A stretch of DNA of 23,461 nt from a virus (IMGVR_UViG_3300028027_002039:1-23461); one strand, 5' to 3'. Counted from the stretch's first letter, positions 1-8,139 are shown. Translations and numbers: made by a program. The notes: generated from the letters alone by a model not told the origin.

Positions 1-237
1 GGGGTTCTAGGTGTCTTCTAGGTGGGGTAAAGGCCCACCCCCCACGGGGGTCCATATCCATTCAATATACGAGGTCACTTTTTTATATAGAATTTTCATA
101 TATATGAAAATCCCTTTTTCTATATATACTTTTTCATACTATGCCCTTTATTTTTTGAAAAAAACACGGGGCAATTTTTCGCTATCAACTTTTTGTATAT
201 ACAGTTTTGATATATACACTCTATATCTCTCTTATAC
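1..237. other. AT-rich non-coding stretch at window edge
   Basis: No convincing gene is seen. The first ~55 bases are G/C-rich, with a tandem 9-mer TTCTAGGTG at 5-13 and 16-24 and a GGTGGG/CCCACC inverted repeat (21-26 with 34-39). The rest is very AT-rich and holds a perfect 18-bp palindrome at 93-110. A plus-strand reading frame (11-328) crosses the region but runs antisense into the dioxygenase gene and is rich in Tyr, Phe, Ile and Ser, as expected of untranslated AT-rich DNA. The stretch may hold the transcript end of the minus-strand gene, but I see no classic GC hairpin followed by a T-run. Confidence 0.5.
93..110. repeat. perfect 18-bp palindrome
   Basis: TTTTCATATATATGAAAA is its own reverse complement. 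It lies about 130 bp beyond the stop codon of the minus-strand dioxygenase gene and is followed on the plus strand by a pyrimidine run. It could act as a weak bidirectional terminator or a protein-binding site; its pure A/T core makes a chance origin possible in this AT-rich DNA. Confidence 0.4.
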
Positions 238-1143
238 TCAGCACACTAGTCCTATTTTACCATCTATTCCATGCCCAGTTGGATTTTCTCCAATCCATCT
301 AGAGTCTATAGGCTCGCTGGCTTTTTGATATCGCGAGTCACTAGATATGCGATACATATTTTGAGTTTGATTATCCAGTGAAGCATGTACTGTAAACATC
401 CCAAATGTGATAAAATCGCCTATCTCATATTCGCCTACTAGCCATCTGCCCTCAAACTTGTTTCTTATTTGTGGTGGATTTTGAGAAAGCGTTCCGGTAA
501 ACGTCCATTTACCCTCTTTAGCATTCTTCGCTTGCGTAGCGTTATTCTCGCAATAAGAGTCTACATCTCTATATACATAATTTTCTAATAGGTCCATTCG
601 CTTATGTGAGTTTTCTAGTATCATCAAACCACCTAGTGTATATGATATATCGCCATATGGCACCCAACAGGTCATATGTTTATGTGTGCCTCTGCCCATA
701 TACGGCAAATCACAATGTGGATTAGTTCCTTTACCTGGCCCTATAGCGCGAAGCCATGTATAGTCATAATGGCGTATATCTTCATTATAGAATTTTTTAT
801 AAAACTCTGTTAGCTGCCCGCTATATAACAATTTTTTTACGCTAGGGCACTTGTTTATGATTTCTGGCTTAAACACATATCCTGCATCTTTTTTTGCCGC
901 AGCATATATATTTGGATAGCTGGTATCTATTAAATCAAGATGTGCTAGTTGATCTGTGATTTGTCCGCGACATTCTTGCACAAGATCTTTGTTTAAATAA
1001 TTTTTGATATACAAATAGCCGTCGTTAATATATCTGTTTCGTAATTCATCAAAATCATTTATAGCATCACTTGAGTTTTTTAAGTAGCCAAGATCTTTAT
1101 GATCATTGCTTAATTCATGTCCAAACGATAATAGTTTTTCCAT
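238..1143 (-). CDS. PhyH-family Fe(II)/2-oxoglutarate dioxygenase
   Basis: A 301-residue protein, a usual length for phytanoyl-CoA dioxygenase (PhyH)-like oxygenases. The iron triad is visible as H143-x-D145 (in NPHCDLPYMGRG) and H253 (in FTVHASLDN). Arg265 and Arg271 in RISSDSRYQ fit the 2-oxoglutarate-binding position. The family couples decarboxylation of 2-oxoglutarate to hydroxylation of small molecules, nucleobases or proteins; the substrate here is not evident. PhyH-like genes are common in marine T4-like phages. It is one of only two minus-strand genes and diverges from the Pro-Thr fibre gene across 75 bp. On the minus strand the 1201-1208 element reads TATAAATA, the T4 late-promoter sequence, about 58 nt before this start. 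The context suggests hydroxylation of a virion protein or glycan, which is inference; a metabolic or DNA-modifying role is possible. Confidence 0.88.
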   Translation of the reverse strand: MEKLLSFGHELSNDHKDLGYLKNSSDAINDFDELRNRYINDGYLYIKNYLNKDLVQECRGQITDQLAHLDLIDTSYPNIYAAAKKDAGYVFKPEIINKCPSVKKLLYSGQLTEFYKKFYNEDIRHYDYTWLRAIGPGKGTNPHCDLPYMGRGTHKHMTCWVPYGDISYTLGGLMILENSHKRMDLLENYVYRDVDSYCENNATQAKNAKEGKWTFTGTLSQNPPQIRNKFEGRWLVGEYEIGDFITFGMFTVHASLDNQTQNMYRISSDSRYQKASEPIDSRWIGENPTGHGIDGKIGLVC

Positions 1144-1200
1144 ATATATTCATAAATATTATGTGCTATTTAAAATTTTGATATATAGTAAGCGAGATCA

Positions 1201-1208
1201 TATTTATA
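1201..1208 (+). promoter_or_regulatory. TATTTATA element upstream of fibre gene
   Basis: An exact TATTTATA ends 10 nt before the start of the Pro-Thr fibre gene. Read on the other strand it is TATAAATA, the T4 late-promoter consensus, placed suitably for the divergent dioxygenase gene. It is one of five identical copies noticed in this window, all in intergenic DNA on the coding strand of the following gene. Confidence 0.45.
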
Positions 1209-1218
1209 TATAAGAAAT

Positions 1219-3054
1219 ATGCCATCTCCGACGCCAACTCCTACACCCGAACAAATTATTCTTGATGCAATCTTGAACCAAGATGGCGAGTATATTGATT
1301 TGGGCAATGGAGAATATTTGAAGTATTATGATTCGTCTGTTTTGCCTACGCCAACGCCGAATCCAACAGAAACACCAACACCTACACCAACGGAGACGCC
1401 ATTGCCAACAGACACACCAACGCCAACAGCAACAGAAACGCCATTGCCAACTGATACACCCGTACCAACCGCAACGGCTACTCCGGTTCCGACGGCAACG
1501 CCTGTTCCAACAGATACACCAACGCCAACGCCGACCAGTACACCTACACCAACTCCAATGCCAACATCATGCCACGTCAGCGAAAGCTTATCACTTTATT
1601 ATGATACAACCGATTCGCTGTCTTATAGTGGTTCTGGTTCTGTTGTATATGATTTAAGTGGAAATGCATTAACTGGAAGCTTAAGTAATGTTTCATATAC
1701 AAATCCATATTTTAATTTTAACGGTAGTAGTTCGCAAATTACTATATTAGACAATGCTAAACTAGAACCTGGTAGCGGCGATTGGACCATGGAAGCATGG
1801 TTTAATACCACCGCGTTTAAGACTGGTGGCTCCGGTGTTATATTAGGAAAATTTGATCCGGGTGGATTGGCTGCTGATGTCGCATACTCAATAAGAACCA
1901 ACAGTGTTGGCGGATTGTTTGCTCAAATGGGCGACGGTAGCGGAGCTTTTATAAACAGTACAATATATCAAACAGCGTTGAACACTTGGACTCATGTTGT
2001 ATATGTTTGGAAAAATACTTCTGTAAATTCTTTAGAAACTTATATCGACGGAACAAGTATAGGCACTGTTTCTCATACACTATCTTCTATACTAAACACT
2101 CCAGCAAACTTGTATATTGGTTCATATAACAATGGAGAATATCCTCAATATTTCAATGGCAAGATTGGTACGGTGAGATTATATAATACGGCATTGTCGT
2201 CTTCTCAAATAGTTAGAAACTACAATTGCGGAACATCTTATTTTTACAACGGAGCACCTCCAACTTCTACGCCGACTCCTACATCAACGGCAACACCTAC
2301 ACCAACTCCAACGGCAACGGAAACTCCGCTGCCAACAGCAACTGCTACTCCGGTTCCGACGGACACGCCTGTTCCAACGGATACACCGACGCCAACGCCA
2401 ACACCGACGGATACACCAACGCCAACGCCGACTCCTACCGAGACGCCATTGCCGACAGATACTCCGGTTCCTACAGACACACCATCTCCCACACCGACGG
2501 AAACTCCGTTACCAACGGATACACCAACACCGGCTCCTACAGACACCCCATCTCCTACGGATACACCAAGCCCAACGGACACTCCGACTCCAACGCCCAC
2601 ACCGACGGATACACCCTCTCCTACGGATACACCAACGCCAACTCCTACCGAGACACCCGTTCCAACGGATACACCTACACCAACGCCGACGGAAACACCT
2701 GCTCCTACACACACGCCAACGCCCACACCTACGCCGACTCCAGTTGGTCCAATAATCAACGCATCTCCTGTATTATATGGTGACGCTCAATTTTATCTAG
2801 GTCCAGAAATAATCAGTCCAGTAAGTTATAGTTTCAACTATGGTGAAATTGTAACATTAAGCGCAAGTCAAACTTATTATGCATTTGATTATTATGAAGT
2901 ACACGAGCCAGCGGTAGTAGTAGAGTCTTCATTCTTTTATAAAACATACAAAGGATTTGTAGCATCATTTGACCCCCGCACCAAAGTACAATTAAATTAT
3001 GACAGCAGTATTACTGGATCAAATGGTTTAATTATCGCAAGATATCGCCAGTAG
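1219..3054 (+). CDS. Pro-Thr-rich tail fibre/adhesin with LamG-like domain
   Basis: A 611-residue multidomain protein. A short PTPTPTP start and a 30-residue segment lead into a Pro-Thr tract (about 42-117). A LamG/concanavalin-like beta-sandwich follows (about 119-340; note [17 protein letters not shown] and [12 protein letters not shown]). A second, much longer Pro-Thr-Asp/Glu tract (about 347-510) leads to a unique C-terminal domain. LamG-type domains bind glycans or proteins, so a receptor-binding or decoration role on the virion fits. There is no signal peptide. The Pro-Thr tracts are rigid, extended spacers and plausible O-glycosylation targets (inference). The tract DNA is a degenerate repeat prone to recombination or slippage. 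The start is the only ATG before the PTPTPTP and is preceded by TATTTATA. The gene diverges from the dioxygenase. Virion location is inferred from architecture. Confidence 0.75.
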   Translation: MPSPTPTPTPEQIILDAILNQDGEYIDLGNGEYLKYYDSSVLPTPTPNPTETPTPTPTETPLPTDTPTPTATETPLPTDTPVPTATATPVPTATPVPTDTPTPTPTSTPTPTPMPTSCHVSESLSLYYDTTDSLSYSGSGSVVYDLSGNALTGSLSNVSYTNPYFNFNGSSSQITILDNAKLEPGSGDWTMEAWFNTTAFKTGGSGVILGKFDPGGLAADVAYSIRTNSVGGLFAQMGDGSGAFINSTIYQTALNTWTHVVYVWKNTSVNSLETYIDGTSIGTVSHTLSSILNTPANLYIGSYNNGEYPQYFNGKIGTVRLYNTALSSSQIVRNYNCGTSYFYNGAPPTSTPTPTSTATPTPTPTATETPLPTATATPVPTDTPVPTDTPTPTPTPTDTPTPTPTPTETPLPTDTPVPTDTPSPTPTETPLPTDTPTPAPTDTPSPTDTPSPTDTPTPTPTPTDTPSPTDTPTPTPTETPVPTDTPTPTPTETPAPTHTPTPTPTPTPVGPIINASPVLYGDAQFYLGPEIISPVSYSFNYGEIVTLSASQTYYAFDYYEVHEPAVVVESSFFYKTYKGFVASFDPRTKVQLNYDSSITGSNGLIIARYRQ

Positions 3055-3072
3055 TCGTATATATATCAATAT

Positions 3073-3270
3073 ATGATTAACCCAAATATATCTGAAATCG
3101 GTAAGATTGTTCGCGACATGACCAAAGACGTTACATCTGCTCCAAACTATAATGCGGCTGCGGCTGACATAGTTAAGCAAGGTATTGTTGATAAAACCAA
3201 CGCTCGTCTTGGTTATCAAACGGTGCTAACAAAGCCACTTGGTCGCGTTACTCCGCCAAAGACATTATAA
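3073..3270 (+). CDS. small protein of unknown function
   Basis: Not recognised. A 65-residue soluble protein with an amphipathic N-terminal half (ISEIGKIVRDMTKDV) and a basic, Pro-containing C-terminus; no Cys and no membrane segment. It starts 19 nt after the fibre gene in an AATATATG context and is transcribed the same way, so it is probably cotranscribed. Codon use looks like that of its neighbours. It could be a minor structural or assembly protein, but nothing in the sequence shows this. Confidence 0.6.
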   Translation: MINPNISEIGKIVRDMTKDVTSAPNYNAAAADIVKQGIVDKTNARLGYQTVLTKPLGRVTPPKTL

Positions 3271-3302
3271 AGTTGATGCGATATAATCGCGGTATGGGCA
3301 TA

Positions 3303-3310
3303 TATTTATA
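3303..3310 (+). promoter_or_regulatory. TATTTATA element upstream of 293-residue protein
   Basis: An exact TATTTATA ends 3 nt before the start codon at 3314. If it is a late-promoter -10 element, transcription would begin at or inside the start codon and give a leaderless or near-leaderless message; otherwise it may act at the RNA level as part of the initiation context. Confidence 0.4.
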
Positions 3311-3313
3311 TGT

Positions 3314-4195
3314 ATGAGCAAACCTAGACTGCCATTAGACATAGAGTTTTTATTAGAAAGCGTTTTAGATGAAACGCCGGACACTGTATATAATCAAGAT
3401 GATTTTGAAGTCGCCGATTTTGAGGACCGTGATAGTGTTGCGTTTATGCTGACTCCAAATTTTTCTGCTATATGTCCACGCGGAGTTCATTTTGACATTG
3501 TTGATGCTTTAAAATTTGCATATAACAATTTAGATAAACTAGAAAACGATGTTGCATTAAAAGACGAATTGAAATTAAGATTTGTAAAAGTGGCAAACTT
3601 AAAAGGGTTGCGTAACGATTTAAAATCCGGACCAATGGCTGATTATTTTAGCAAACCAAAAAGTTCCGAAGAAGTTTCTGTTAGAAAAATTCCGGGTACA
3701 ATCTCGGGTCGTCTTTGGACTAATAGAAAAATAATTTCATTTTGGAACGCCTCAAAAACAGTTGTAAAAAACTGGGATATGGTAAAGGATCTTTTTATTG
3801 AAAATGGTGTCACGGTTGGAAAATTAGAAAATTACAAAGTTGATTGGATAGAACGAGCTTCAAGTAGTCAAGGCAGTCCTATGACACCGGCTGGCAGTGT
3901 GACCAGTGATACTAAACAAGACGATCCAAACCAAGGTGATTTTATAGCAAAACTTTTTGGAGATAAAGATAAACTGCAATCACTTTCACAAGAAAAGCTT
4001 GACAAGATTGTTGATAAACTACATATATTGCCACCTGAGAAAAAAAGAGAAGCGTTGTTGGCTATGGGATATAAAAATATTAAGGCTATAGAGATTGCTG
4101 AAATACTTGGTATGACCGTGGCAGAGTTCAATAATATAATGAACGTCAACGAGTCAATCAAGTTGAGCGAGATTGTTAAAAAATTACAAAAATAA
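3314..4195 (+). CDS. hypothetical protein with two-part architecture
   Basis: Not recognised. A 293-residue, soluble, mostly helical protein. Residues 1-180 form one region with many acidic residues near the start (about 20-40). A Ser/Pro/Asp-rich linker follows (about 183-208). A Lys-rich helical C-terminal region (210-293) contains [16 protein letters not shown] at 261-276, which resembles a helix-turn-helix segment of the sigma region 4/LuxR kind. That resemblance is weak, and a structural role is just as likely given the two flanking Pro-Thr fibre genes. Its start at 3314 follows a TATTTATA element. The stop lies 4 nt before the next start, so the two genes are probably cotranscribed. Confidence 0.65.
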   Translation: MSKPRLPLDIEFLLESVLDETPDTVYNQDDFEVADFEDRDSVAFMLTPNFSAICPRGVHFDIVDALKFAYNNLDKLENDVALKDELKLRFVKVANLKGLRNDLKSGPMADYFSKPKSSEEVSVRKIPGTISGRLWTNRKIISFWNASKTVVKNWDMVKDLFIENGVTVGKLENYKVDWIERASSSQGSPMTPAGSVTSDTKQDDPNQGDFIAKLFGDKDKLQSLSQEKLDKIVDKLHILPPEKKREALLAMGYKNIKAIEIAEILGMTVAEFNNIMNVNESIKLSEIVKKLQK

Positions 4196-4199
4196 ATTT

Positions 4200-5141
4200 A
4201 TGTCAAAGTATATAAGACCATATGGCAATCCAAACGGAAATGTGTTTGGCAAACTCGGTGAAACATTATATACCGACGACGGAAAAATTTATTACAAAGC
4301 AGACAATGATGCTACAAACATTGGATGGGTACAAACATATCCAGTAGTTCCGACGGCAACACCAACTCCGACGCCAACACCAACCGTGACGCCTATTCCG
4401 GCATATGTTACGCCGACACCCGCGCCAACCGGAACGCCGACACCAGCCCCGACGCCAACAGTAACTCCAGCCGGTCCAACAGCGACTCCAACACCGGGAC
4501 CATCGGCAACACCAACACCAACCGGTGCTCCGACATACACCCCAACACCAACACCAAGTCCAACGGCGGTTCCTGTATTCAAATTTACGTCGGCAACATT
4601 GATTGGTGCAACATACTATAACGACGCAAACTCGTTGATAATTGGGTTTACTATGAACGGGTCCGCGTTTATATTACTTGCGGCAAATTGGACCAGAGCT
4701 GCGACCAGTGATGATCCAGTGATTATAAAAGTGGATGGTAGTACAGTTGCAACACTTACTTCTTCCGAAACATCGTATAGTACATATTACTCTTTAAGTT
4801 CAAACACAACATTCCAATTTGTTAGAAATAGTCTGACGGGAGATACTGCAACACTTACTGTTTCTAAAATATCAGGTTCTGGAAATATGATCAATGTATC
4901 TGGTAGATGTTTGACGACTGCATACACCGCAATGGATTTAAATGTGTCCGGTATAACAAGTACATACGATTATAACATAAGAAATTGTACAACTGGTACA
5001 AACACATCGTATACATCTTTATCAAATAGTTCACAATCAACAACAACGGGAACAATAAATCCGTCGGCAATATCATTTATTGAATTTGTAAATACCGGTG
5101 CTGGATTCTCCTCGCCGTCATTGTCCCCCGTACTTCCATAA
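4200..5141 (+). CDS. Pro-Thr-rich fibre protein with C-terminal domain shared with the 783-residue fibre
   Basis: A 313-residue protein. Its N-terminal ~48 residues ([20 protein letters not shown] onward) look like a virion-attachment module. A Pro-Thr-Ala-Gly tract (about 52-128) and a beta-rich C-terminal domain (about 130-313) follow. The C-terminal domain clearly matches residues ~499-685 of the 8220-10571 fibre: both start with FxFTxxTxIGAT-like sequence and carry DLNxSGITxxYxYxxRxCTT and TGxIxPxxIxFIE. The start at 4200 is chosen over an in-frame ATG at 4173, which would overlap the previous gene by 23 bp; 4200 also has the usual TATG context. It is probably a tail fibre or decoration protein (inference). 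A hairpin with a T-run follows at 5144-5176. Confidence 0.72.
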   Translation: MSKYIRPYGNPNGNVFGKLGETLYTDDGKIYYKADNDATNIGWVQTYPVVPTATPTPTPTPTVTPIPAYVTPTPAPTGTPTPAPTPTVTPAGPTATPTPGPSATPTPTGAPTYTPTPTPSPTAVPVFKFTSATLIGATYYNDANSLIIGFTMNGSAFILLAANWTRAATSDDPVIIKVDGSTVATLTSSETSYSTYYSLSSNTTFQFVRNSLTGDTATLTVSKISGSGNMINVSGRCLTTAYTAMDLNVSGITSTYDYNIRNCTTGTNTSYTSLSNSSQSTTTGTINPSAISFIEFVNTGAGFSSPSLSPVLP

Positions 5142-5143
5142 AC

Positions 5144-5176
5144 TATACACTAAATTTGTGTATATGCTATTTTTTT
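5144..5176 (+). terminator. possible intrinsic terminator
   Basis: TATACAC (5144-5150) pairs with GTGTATA (5158-5164) around a 7-nt loop, and a run of seven T ends at 5176. The stem is AT-rich and the T-run begins 5 nt after it, so termination would be weak. It follows the stop of the 313-residue fibre directly. Confidence 0.45.
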
Positions 5177-5223
5177 CTAGAAAGTACTTGACATTTTATA
5201 TAATGTTGTTCAATATTGTTCGC

Positions 5224-5418
5224 ATGATGAATAAAACATCCGAACTAAAGACTCAAAAACGTGGCCGTGGTCGTCCGCGTAAGGTTGTGCTTGAAGTTGA
5301 ATCCAGCGTCGAAGAAAAGACGGTGGCTATTCCTGCATTGCTTGAGCCAAACATCCACGACCTGCACGATGAACTGTCTAGACTTGACAGTTATGCTTAT
5401 GCTCAATATAATGAGTAA
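5224..5418 (+). CDS. small AT-hook DNA-binding protein
   Basis: A 64-residue protein with a classic AT-hook core (KRGRGRPRK) at residues 12-20, followed by an acidic C-terminal half. AT-hooks bind the minor groove of A/T-rich DNA, which suits this genome. The reading frame is open further upstream, but that part is hydrophobic and covers the terminator of the previous gene, so the start is placed at the tandem ATGATG (5224 or 5227). A TTGACA at 5188-5193 could be a -35 box, but no good -10 follows. The stop overlaps the next start by one base (TAATG). It may be a transcription or nucleoid-type factor; the exact role is unknown. The late sigma factor at 20175 carries a similar hook. Confidence 0.65.
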   Translation: MMNKTSELKTQKRGRGRPRKVVLEVESSVEEKTVAIPALLEPNIHDLHDELSRLDSYAYAQYNE

Positions 5419-5636
5419 TGAATAAAAATACATTTATGTATAATACTACAGAAAATAATAAAACCGACGTTGCAATGTATGCCGTTTTTAGGAACGGGGT
5501 ACGAGTCTCTGACTCTGAATATGACTCCAAGGCTGGGGCACAAGGAGAATATATGTATTGGGCTGGAATCGTTTCACGTTTTCCAGATGGTTCTAAACTA
5601 GAAGTTCGTCAGCTTAATCAATATTACAAGCGTTAA
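5418..5636 (+). CDS. small protein of unknown function
   Basis: Not recognised. 72 residues; the core MYAVFRNGVRVSDSEYDSKA and RFPDGSKLEVRQLN look like a small beta-rich domain. It is translationally coupled to the AT-hook gene (TAATG overlap) and 5 nt from the next gene. An in-frame ATG at 5436 is an alternative start that would drop the Asn-rich first six residues. No Cys pairs, signal or membrane segment. Confidence 0.62.
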   Translation: MNKNTFMYNTTENNKTDVAMYAVFRNGVRVSDSEYDSKAGAQGEYMYWAGIVSRFPDGSKLEVRQLNQYYKR

Positions 5637-5641
5637 ATTTT

Positions 5642-5851
5642 ATGACAGGACTACGACAAAAAATCCTATCAGCTACTTCTGAGGCGGAAGTATCCAAGCT
5701 GATGGCAGAAGGTAAAACATACGAGTTCGCTAGTGTTCAAACTAGAAACTCATGGAAAAGCGCCGCTAATCGCGTGAATAGCGGGCAGAAATATACAGCA
5801 ACGACCACCGAGGGTGGTACAGCTAAAAAGAAGGCTCGCAGAAGCCGATAA
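5642..5851 (+). CDS. small basic protein of unknown function
   Basis: Not recognised. 69 residues with a helical N-terminal half (LRQKILSATSEAEVSKLMAE) and a strongly basic tail ending KKKARRSR, which suggests nucleic-acid binding. It is the third and last gene of a compact run (5224-5851) and is followed at once by a strong intrinsic terminator, so the three are probably one transcript. The start has the usual TATG context without a Shine-Dalgarno site. Confidence 0.65.
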   Translation: MTGLRQKILSATSEAEVSKLMAEGKTYEFASVQTRNSWKSAANRVNSGQKYTATTTEGGTAKKKARRSR

Positions 5852-5857
5852 AAAACG

Positions 5858-5881
5858 GGGGAGAGAAATCTCCCCTTTTTT
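5858..5881 (+). terminator. intrinsic terminator with GAAA tetraloop
   Basis: GGGGAGA (5858-5864) pairs perfectly with TCTCCCC (5869-5875) around a GAAA loop, followed by six T (5876-5881). This is a textbook rho-independent terminator closing the small-gene run. The GNRA loop is the same as in the terminator at 17449-17479. Confidence 0.9.
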
Positions 5882-5887
5882 ATTGTT

Positions 5888-6346
5888 ATGAAAAAAATTT
5901 CCAAAAAAGATTTTGGTTGGCTGTCACTGAAACTTCATTGTGTCAATCCATTGTTCGATGGAATGTGGAAAACATTCGAACCTGTGGTTTTTGATAAAGA
6001 TGCCGAAAGTGTTGAGTTGGAAATATACAACAACAATTTTAGGATTGTTGCCAATCCAACTTTTTGGAAAAAATGTAACGATACAAAAAAAGTATTTGTT
6101 ATCTGCCATGAAATGTGTCATGTGATGTTTGCACATTGGCTAATCAATCCCAGTCATGACAGAGAATTGGCAAACATCGCACAAGATATTGTAGTGAATG
6201 AATATCTATCAACAATGTTTGATTTGGAAAAAATTGGAGACGACTTTGTTACTATAAAAAGCGTGTTCAAGCACAAATCCGGCAGCATTGCGCGCAGAAT
6301 GGATTATACTTATTATTATAATATATTAGTCAAGTGCTCAACTTGA
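5888..6346 (+). CDS. putative metallopeptidase N-terminal domain (DUF2201-like), short form
   Basis: A 152-residue protein with a zinc-peptidase signature: HEMCHVMFAHW at 74-84 gives HExxH, followed by NIAQDIVVNEYL (96-107), the AxDxxVN-type motif of the DUF2201/VWA-like metallopeptidase family. Family members usually continue for some 200 residues into a VWA-like domain. This one ends just after the peptidase half with YYYNILVKCST, so it is a natural short form or a truncated copy. Its stop overlaps the stop of the convergent minus-strand gene by 9 bp, which fits loss of the C-terminal part when that gene arrived (inference). The start is 7 nt after a strong terminator, so the promoter must lie within or upstream of that terminator, or read-through occurs. 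Substrate unknown. Confidence 0.7.
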   Translation: MKKISKKDFGWLSLKLHCVNPLFDGMWKTFEPVVFDKDAESVELEIYNNNFRIVANPTFWKKCNDTKKVFVICHEMCHVMFAHWLINPSHDRELANIAQDIVVNEYLSTMFDLEKIGDDFVTIKSVFKHKSGSIARRMDYTYYYNILVKCST

Positions 6347-6613
6347 TGTTATAGCTGTCCATCTTGGCGGGTTATCTGGACAGTTTGCACTAGGTATATA
6401 TAGTTTCATAACACTGCATCCACAGCGTCCGCACGCTCCGAGGTTATTATAACCGTCCGGCTTCCAATATGGACATGCTACGCATATTTCTTTGCGTTTA
6501 GAGAACTGTTCGTCGGTTACTTTTGTGAATTTATCCTGCACTGCCCAGTTGGCTACAGACGTGCTTAAATTTTTTACTTTATTTAACAAATCGGGTTCTT
6601 TCGGTAGTTCCAT
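6338..6613 (-). CDS. Cys-rich putative zinc-binding protein
   Basis: A 91-residue protein with six Cys in a metal-binding layout: CVAC (44-47), CGRCGC (61-66) and C78 in ANCPDNPPRW. This pattern (two knuckles, then CP...W) recurs in small phage proteins of unknown function. The start at the ATG on 6613-6611 (MELPKEPDLL) is preferred to an upstream in-frame ATG at 6649 that would overlap the divergent gene. It is on the minus strand inside a plus-strand block: the 3' end overlaps its neighbour by 9 bp and only 14 bp separate its start from the GTG at 6628. Its promoter must therefore lie inside the next gene. Possible roles include protein or RNA binding; nothing specific is shown. Confidence 0.72.
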   Translation of the reverse strand: MELPKEPDLLNKVKNLSTSVANWAVQDKFTKVTDEQFSKRKEICVACPYWKPDGYNNLGACGRCGCSVMKLYIPSANCPDNPPRWTAITSS

Positions 6614-6627
6614 AATACTTATATGTA

Positions 6628-7020
6628 GTGCTATACTCGGAAAAAACATTAACTATTCCGACAGAATTTACCCTATTTGGGCACAAGTATAAAATTGTAC
6701 TTGAAAAAGATTTAATTACAACCGAGGCAGCATATGGAACAGCGTCGGAAGATTTAAAATTAATAAGAATACAAGACGTTGGACAGGTATTAAAAACATA
6801 TACCGACGAGGACGGTAAAGAAGAAAAAGTTATGCTTACAATCACCGACGAAACGGTGATAGAAACTTTTTTTCACGAAATCACTCATATAATATTAGAT
6901 GCTATGGGAGAAGATTCTATGTCTGAAAATGAAAAGCTTGTGAATATAATGGGAAAAGCTTGGTTGGAAATATATTTATCTTTAAAGTATGAAAAAGACT
7001 CCAACAAAAAAGAAGTCTGA
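6628..7020 (+). CDS. HExxH metallopeptidase-like protein
   Basis: A 130-residue protein with ETFFHEITHIILDAMG (residues 79-94), an HExxH site in a helix, followed by NEKLVNIMGKAWLEI, as in small ImmA/IrrE-like or SprT-like phage metalloproteins. The N-terminal half is beta-rich (FTLFGHKYKIVLEKDL). No other catalytic element can be assigned. The only usable start is GTG at 6628, the one non-ATG start in the window; it is 14 bp from the divergent minus-strand start and has no visible ribosome site. The 3' end overlaps the next gene by 32 bp, suggesting coupling. Peptidase activity is inferred from the motif only. Confidence 0.65.
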   Translation: MLYSEKTLTIPTEFTLFGHKYKIVLEKDLITTEAAYGTASEDLKLIRIQDVGQVLKTYTDEDGKEEKVMLTITDETVIETFFHEITHIILDAMGEDSMSENEKLVNIMGKAWLEIYLSLKYEKDSNKKEV

Positions 7021-7366
7021 GTCAAAGTCCAAAAAAAGTAAGTATCAATATGCTGTTGTAGAGTTGCCGTCTGATAACAGTGCGATGGAAAATTATATTC
7101 AAAAGCACCGCGAAGAAATAAATGAAAAAATTGTTGATGCTATAGAATATGCTATGCACAACAGATTGGGCGGCGTTGAAATATTTTGCTTCAAGGGTTC
7201 TAGTTTCGTTGTTGTGTTAAATAGAAAAGACTTTAAAGATAGTCTTGAAAATATTTTTGAATTTGGGATGGAAAAAGAAAAATTTGAAATTTGCGCAAAG
7301 GTTAAACAACTCATACGTCGGATGGACAGATTGAGCCATATATCGACGTACAAAAAAATAAAATAA
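6989..7366 (+). CDS. hypothetical protein with Lys-rich N-terminus
   Basis: Not recognised. 125 residues: a Lys/Ser-rich tail (1-18), a helical segment (MENYIQKHREEINEKIVDAI), then a beta-containing core (VEIFCFKGSSFVVVLN) and a charged C-terminal helix. It overlaps the upstream metalloprotein gene by 32 bp and ends 2 nt before phoH, so all three are probably cotranscribed. Nucleic-acid binding is possible from the basic tail but is not shown. Confidence 0.62.
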   Translation: MKKTPTKKKSESKSKKSKYQYAVVELPSDNSAMENYIQKHREEINEKIVDAIEYAMHNRLGGVEIFCFKGSSFVVVLNRKDFKDSLENIFEFGMEKEKFEICAKVKQLIRRMDRLSHISTYKKIK

Positions 7367-7368
7367 AT

Positions 7369-8139
7369 ATGTCTAAAAATAAACGTCTTAAAAATAAAAA
7401 GATAAAGTTCCAAGAAAAACCGATAGACCAAACTCAAAAGAAAGACCAAAGCCCAACCGTTCATCAGCGCAATAAAATCGCCGCTCCATTAACAATAATC
7501 AATAGAGAATTAACAGAGAAACAAAAAAAGTTTATAGATTTAGCAATGGACAAGCAAGTAAAGTTGTTACTTGTATCTGGTCCAGCCGGTACAACAAAAA
7601 CATATTTGTCTGTGCTTGCTGCTTTGATGCTAATGAATGAAAAGAAAATCAGCGATATATTGTATGTTCGTAGCATCGTTGAAAGTGCCGATGTAAAGAT
7701 GGGAACATTACCAGGCGAAGCTGATGACAAATTGTCACCATACAAACGCCCACTCATTGACAAACTTGACGAGTTGCTACCAAAAGAATGTGTGCAATAT
7801 CTAATCAAAGATAATCGCATAGAAGGATTGCCAGTTGGTTATTTGAGAGGATTAAATTGGAACGCCAAGGCAGTTATTGGTGACGAAATGCAAAACTGCA
7901 CAAAGAAGGAGCTTATTACTCTTATGACTCGTACTGGAGAATTTAGCAGAGTATTTCTTTGCGGCGACCCTCAACAATCAGACATAGGTACACGTTCGGG
8001 CTTTCGCGATATATTCAATCTATTCAATGATGACGATAGCAAAGCTAACGGCATATATACGTTTGAATTTACCGAAGATGACATATTAAGAAGTGCTCTT
8101 GTCAAATTTATCGTCCAAAAGATCAAAAGTTTGAGTTGA
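7369..8139 (+). CDS. phoH: PhoH-like P-loop ATPase
   Basis: A 256-residue protein. After a basic ~45-residue N-terminus comes the PhoH ATPase domain: Walker A GPAGTTKT (71-78; the usual penultimate Gly is Thr), LYVRSIVESADVKMGTLPGE (98-117), Walker B VIGDEMQN (169-176) and the GDPQQSD motif (199-205). PhoH-like proteins are NTPases related to superfamily I helicases. They are widespread in marine phages and often called phosphate-starvation auxiliary genes, although an RNA-related role is also proposed; no Pho-box is visible here. It follows the 125-residue gene with 2 nt spacing. A long AT inverted repeat begins at its stop codon. Confidence 0.93.
   Translation: MSKNKRLKNKKIKFQEKPIDQTQKKDQSPTVHQRNKIAAPLTIINRELTEKQKKFIDLAMDKQVKLLLVSGPAGTTKTYLSVLAALMLMNEKKISDILYVRSIVESADVKMGTLPGEADDKLSPYKRPLIDKLDELLPKECVQYLIKDNRIEGLPVGYLRGLNWNAKAVIGDEMQNCTKKELITLMTRTGEFSRVFLCGDPQQSDIGTRSGFRDIFNLFNDDDSKANGIYTFEFTEDDILRSALVKFIVQKIKSLS

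Noticed and set aside
11-328. 105-residue plus-strand ORF at the window start
   Set aside because: Composition is that of random AT-rich DNA, and it overlaps the dioxygenase gene antisense by 91 bp.
2260-2745. CRISPR-like or satellite repeat array
   Set aside because: The repeats are degenerate, without spacer structure, and encode an in-frame Pro-Thr tract.
2244-2759. Val-Gly-Val repeat proteins on the minus strand (also 4292-4582, 9386-9763 and 18679-19041)
   Set aside because: They are exact antisense readings of the Pro-Thr tracts; the plus-strand frames have conserved domains on both sides and proper starts.
2226-2783. Ser/Asn/Asp/Tyr-rich plus-strand frame inside the first fibre
   Set aside because: It is an out-of-frame reading of the Pro-Thr repeat DNA, open only because the repeat lacks stops in that frame.
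5188-5216. TTGACA-type promoter before the AT-hook gene
   Set aside because: The -35 box is perfect, but no acceptable -10 occurs at 15-19 bp spacing (best CAATAT), so it is mentioned only in the gene entry.
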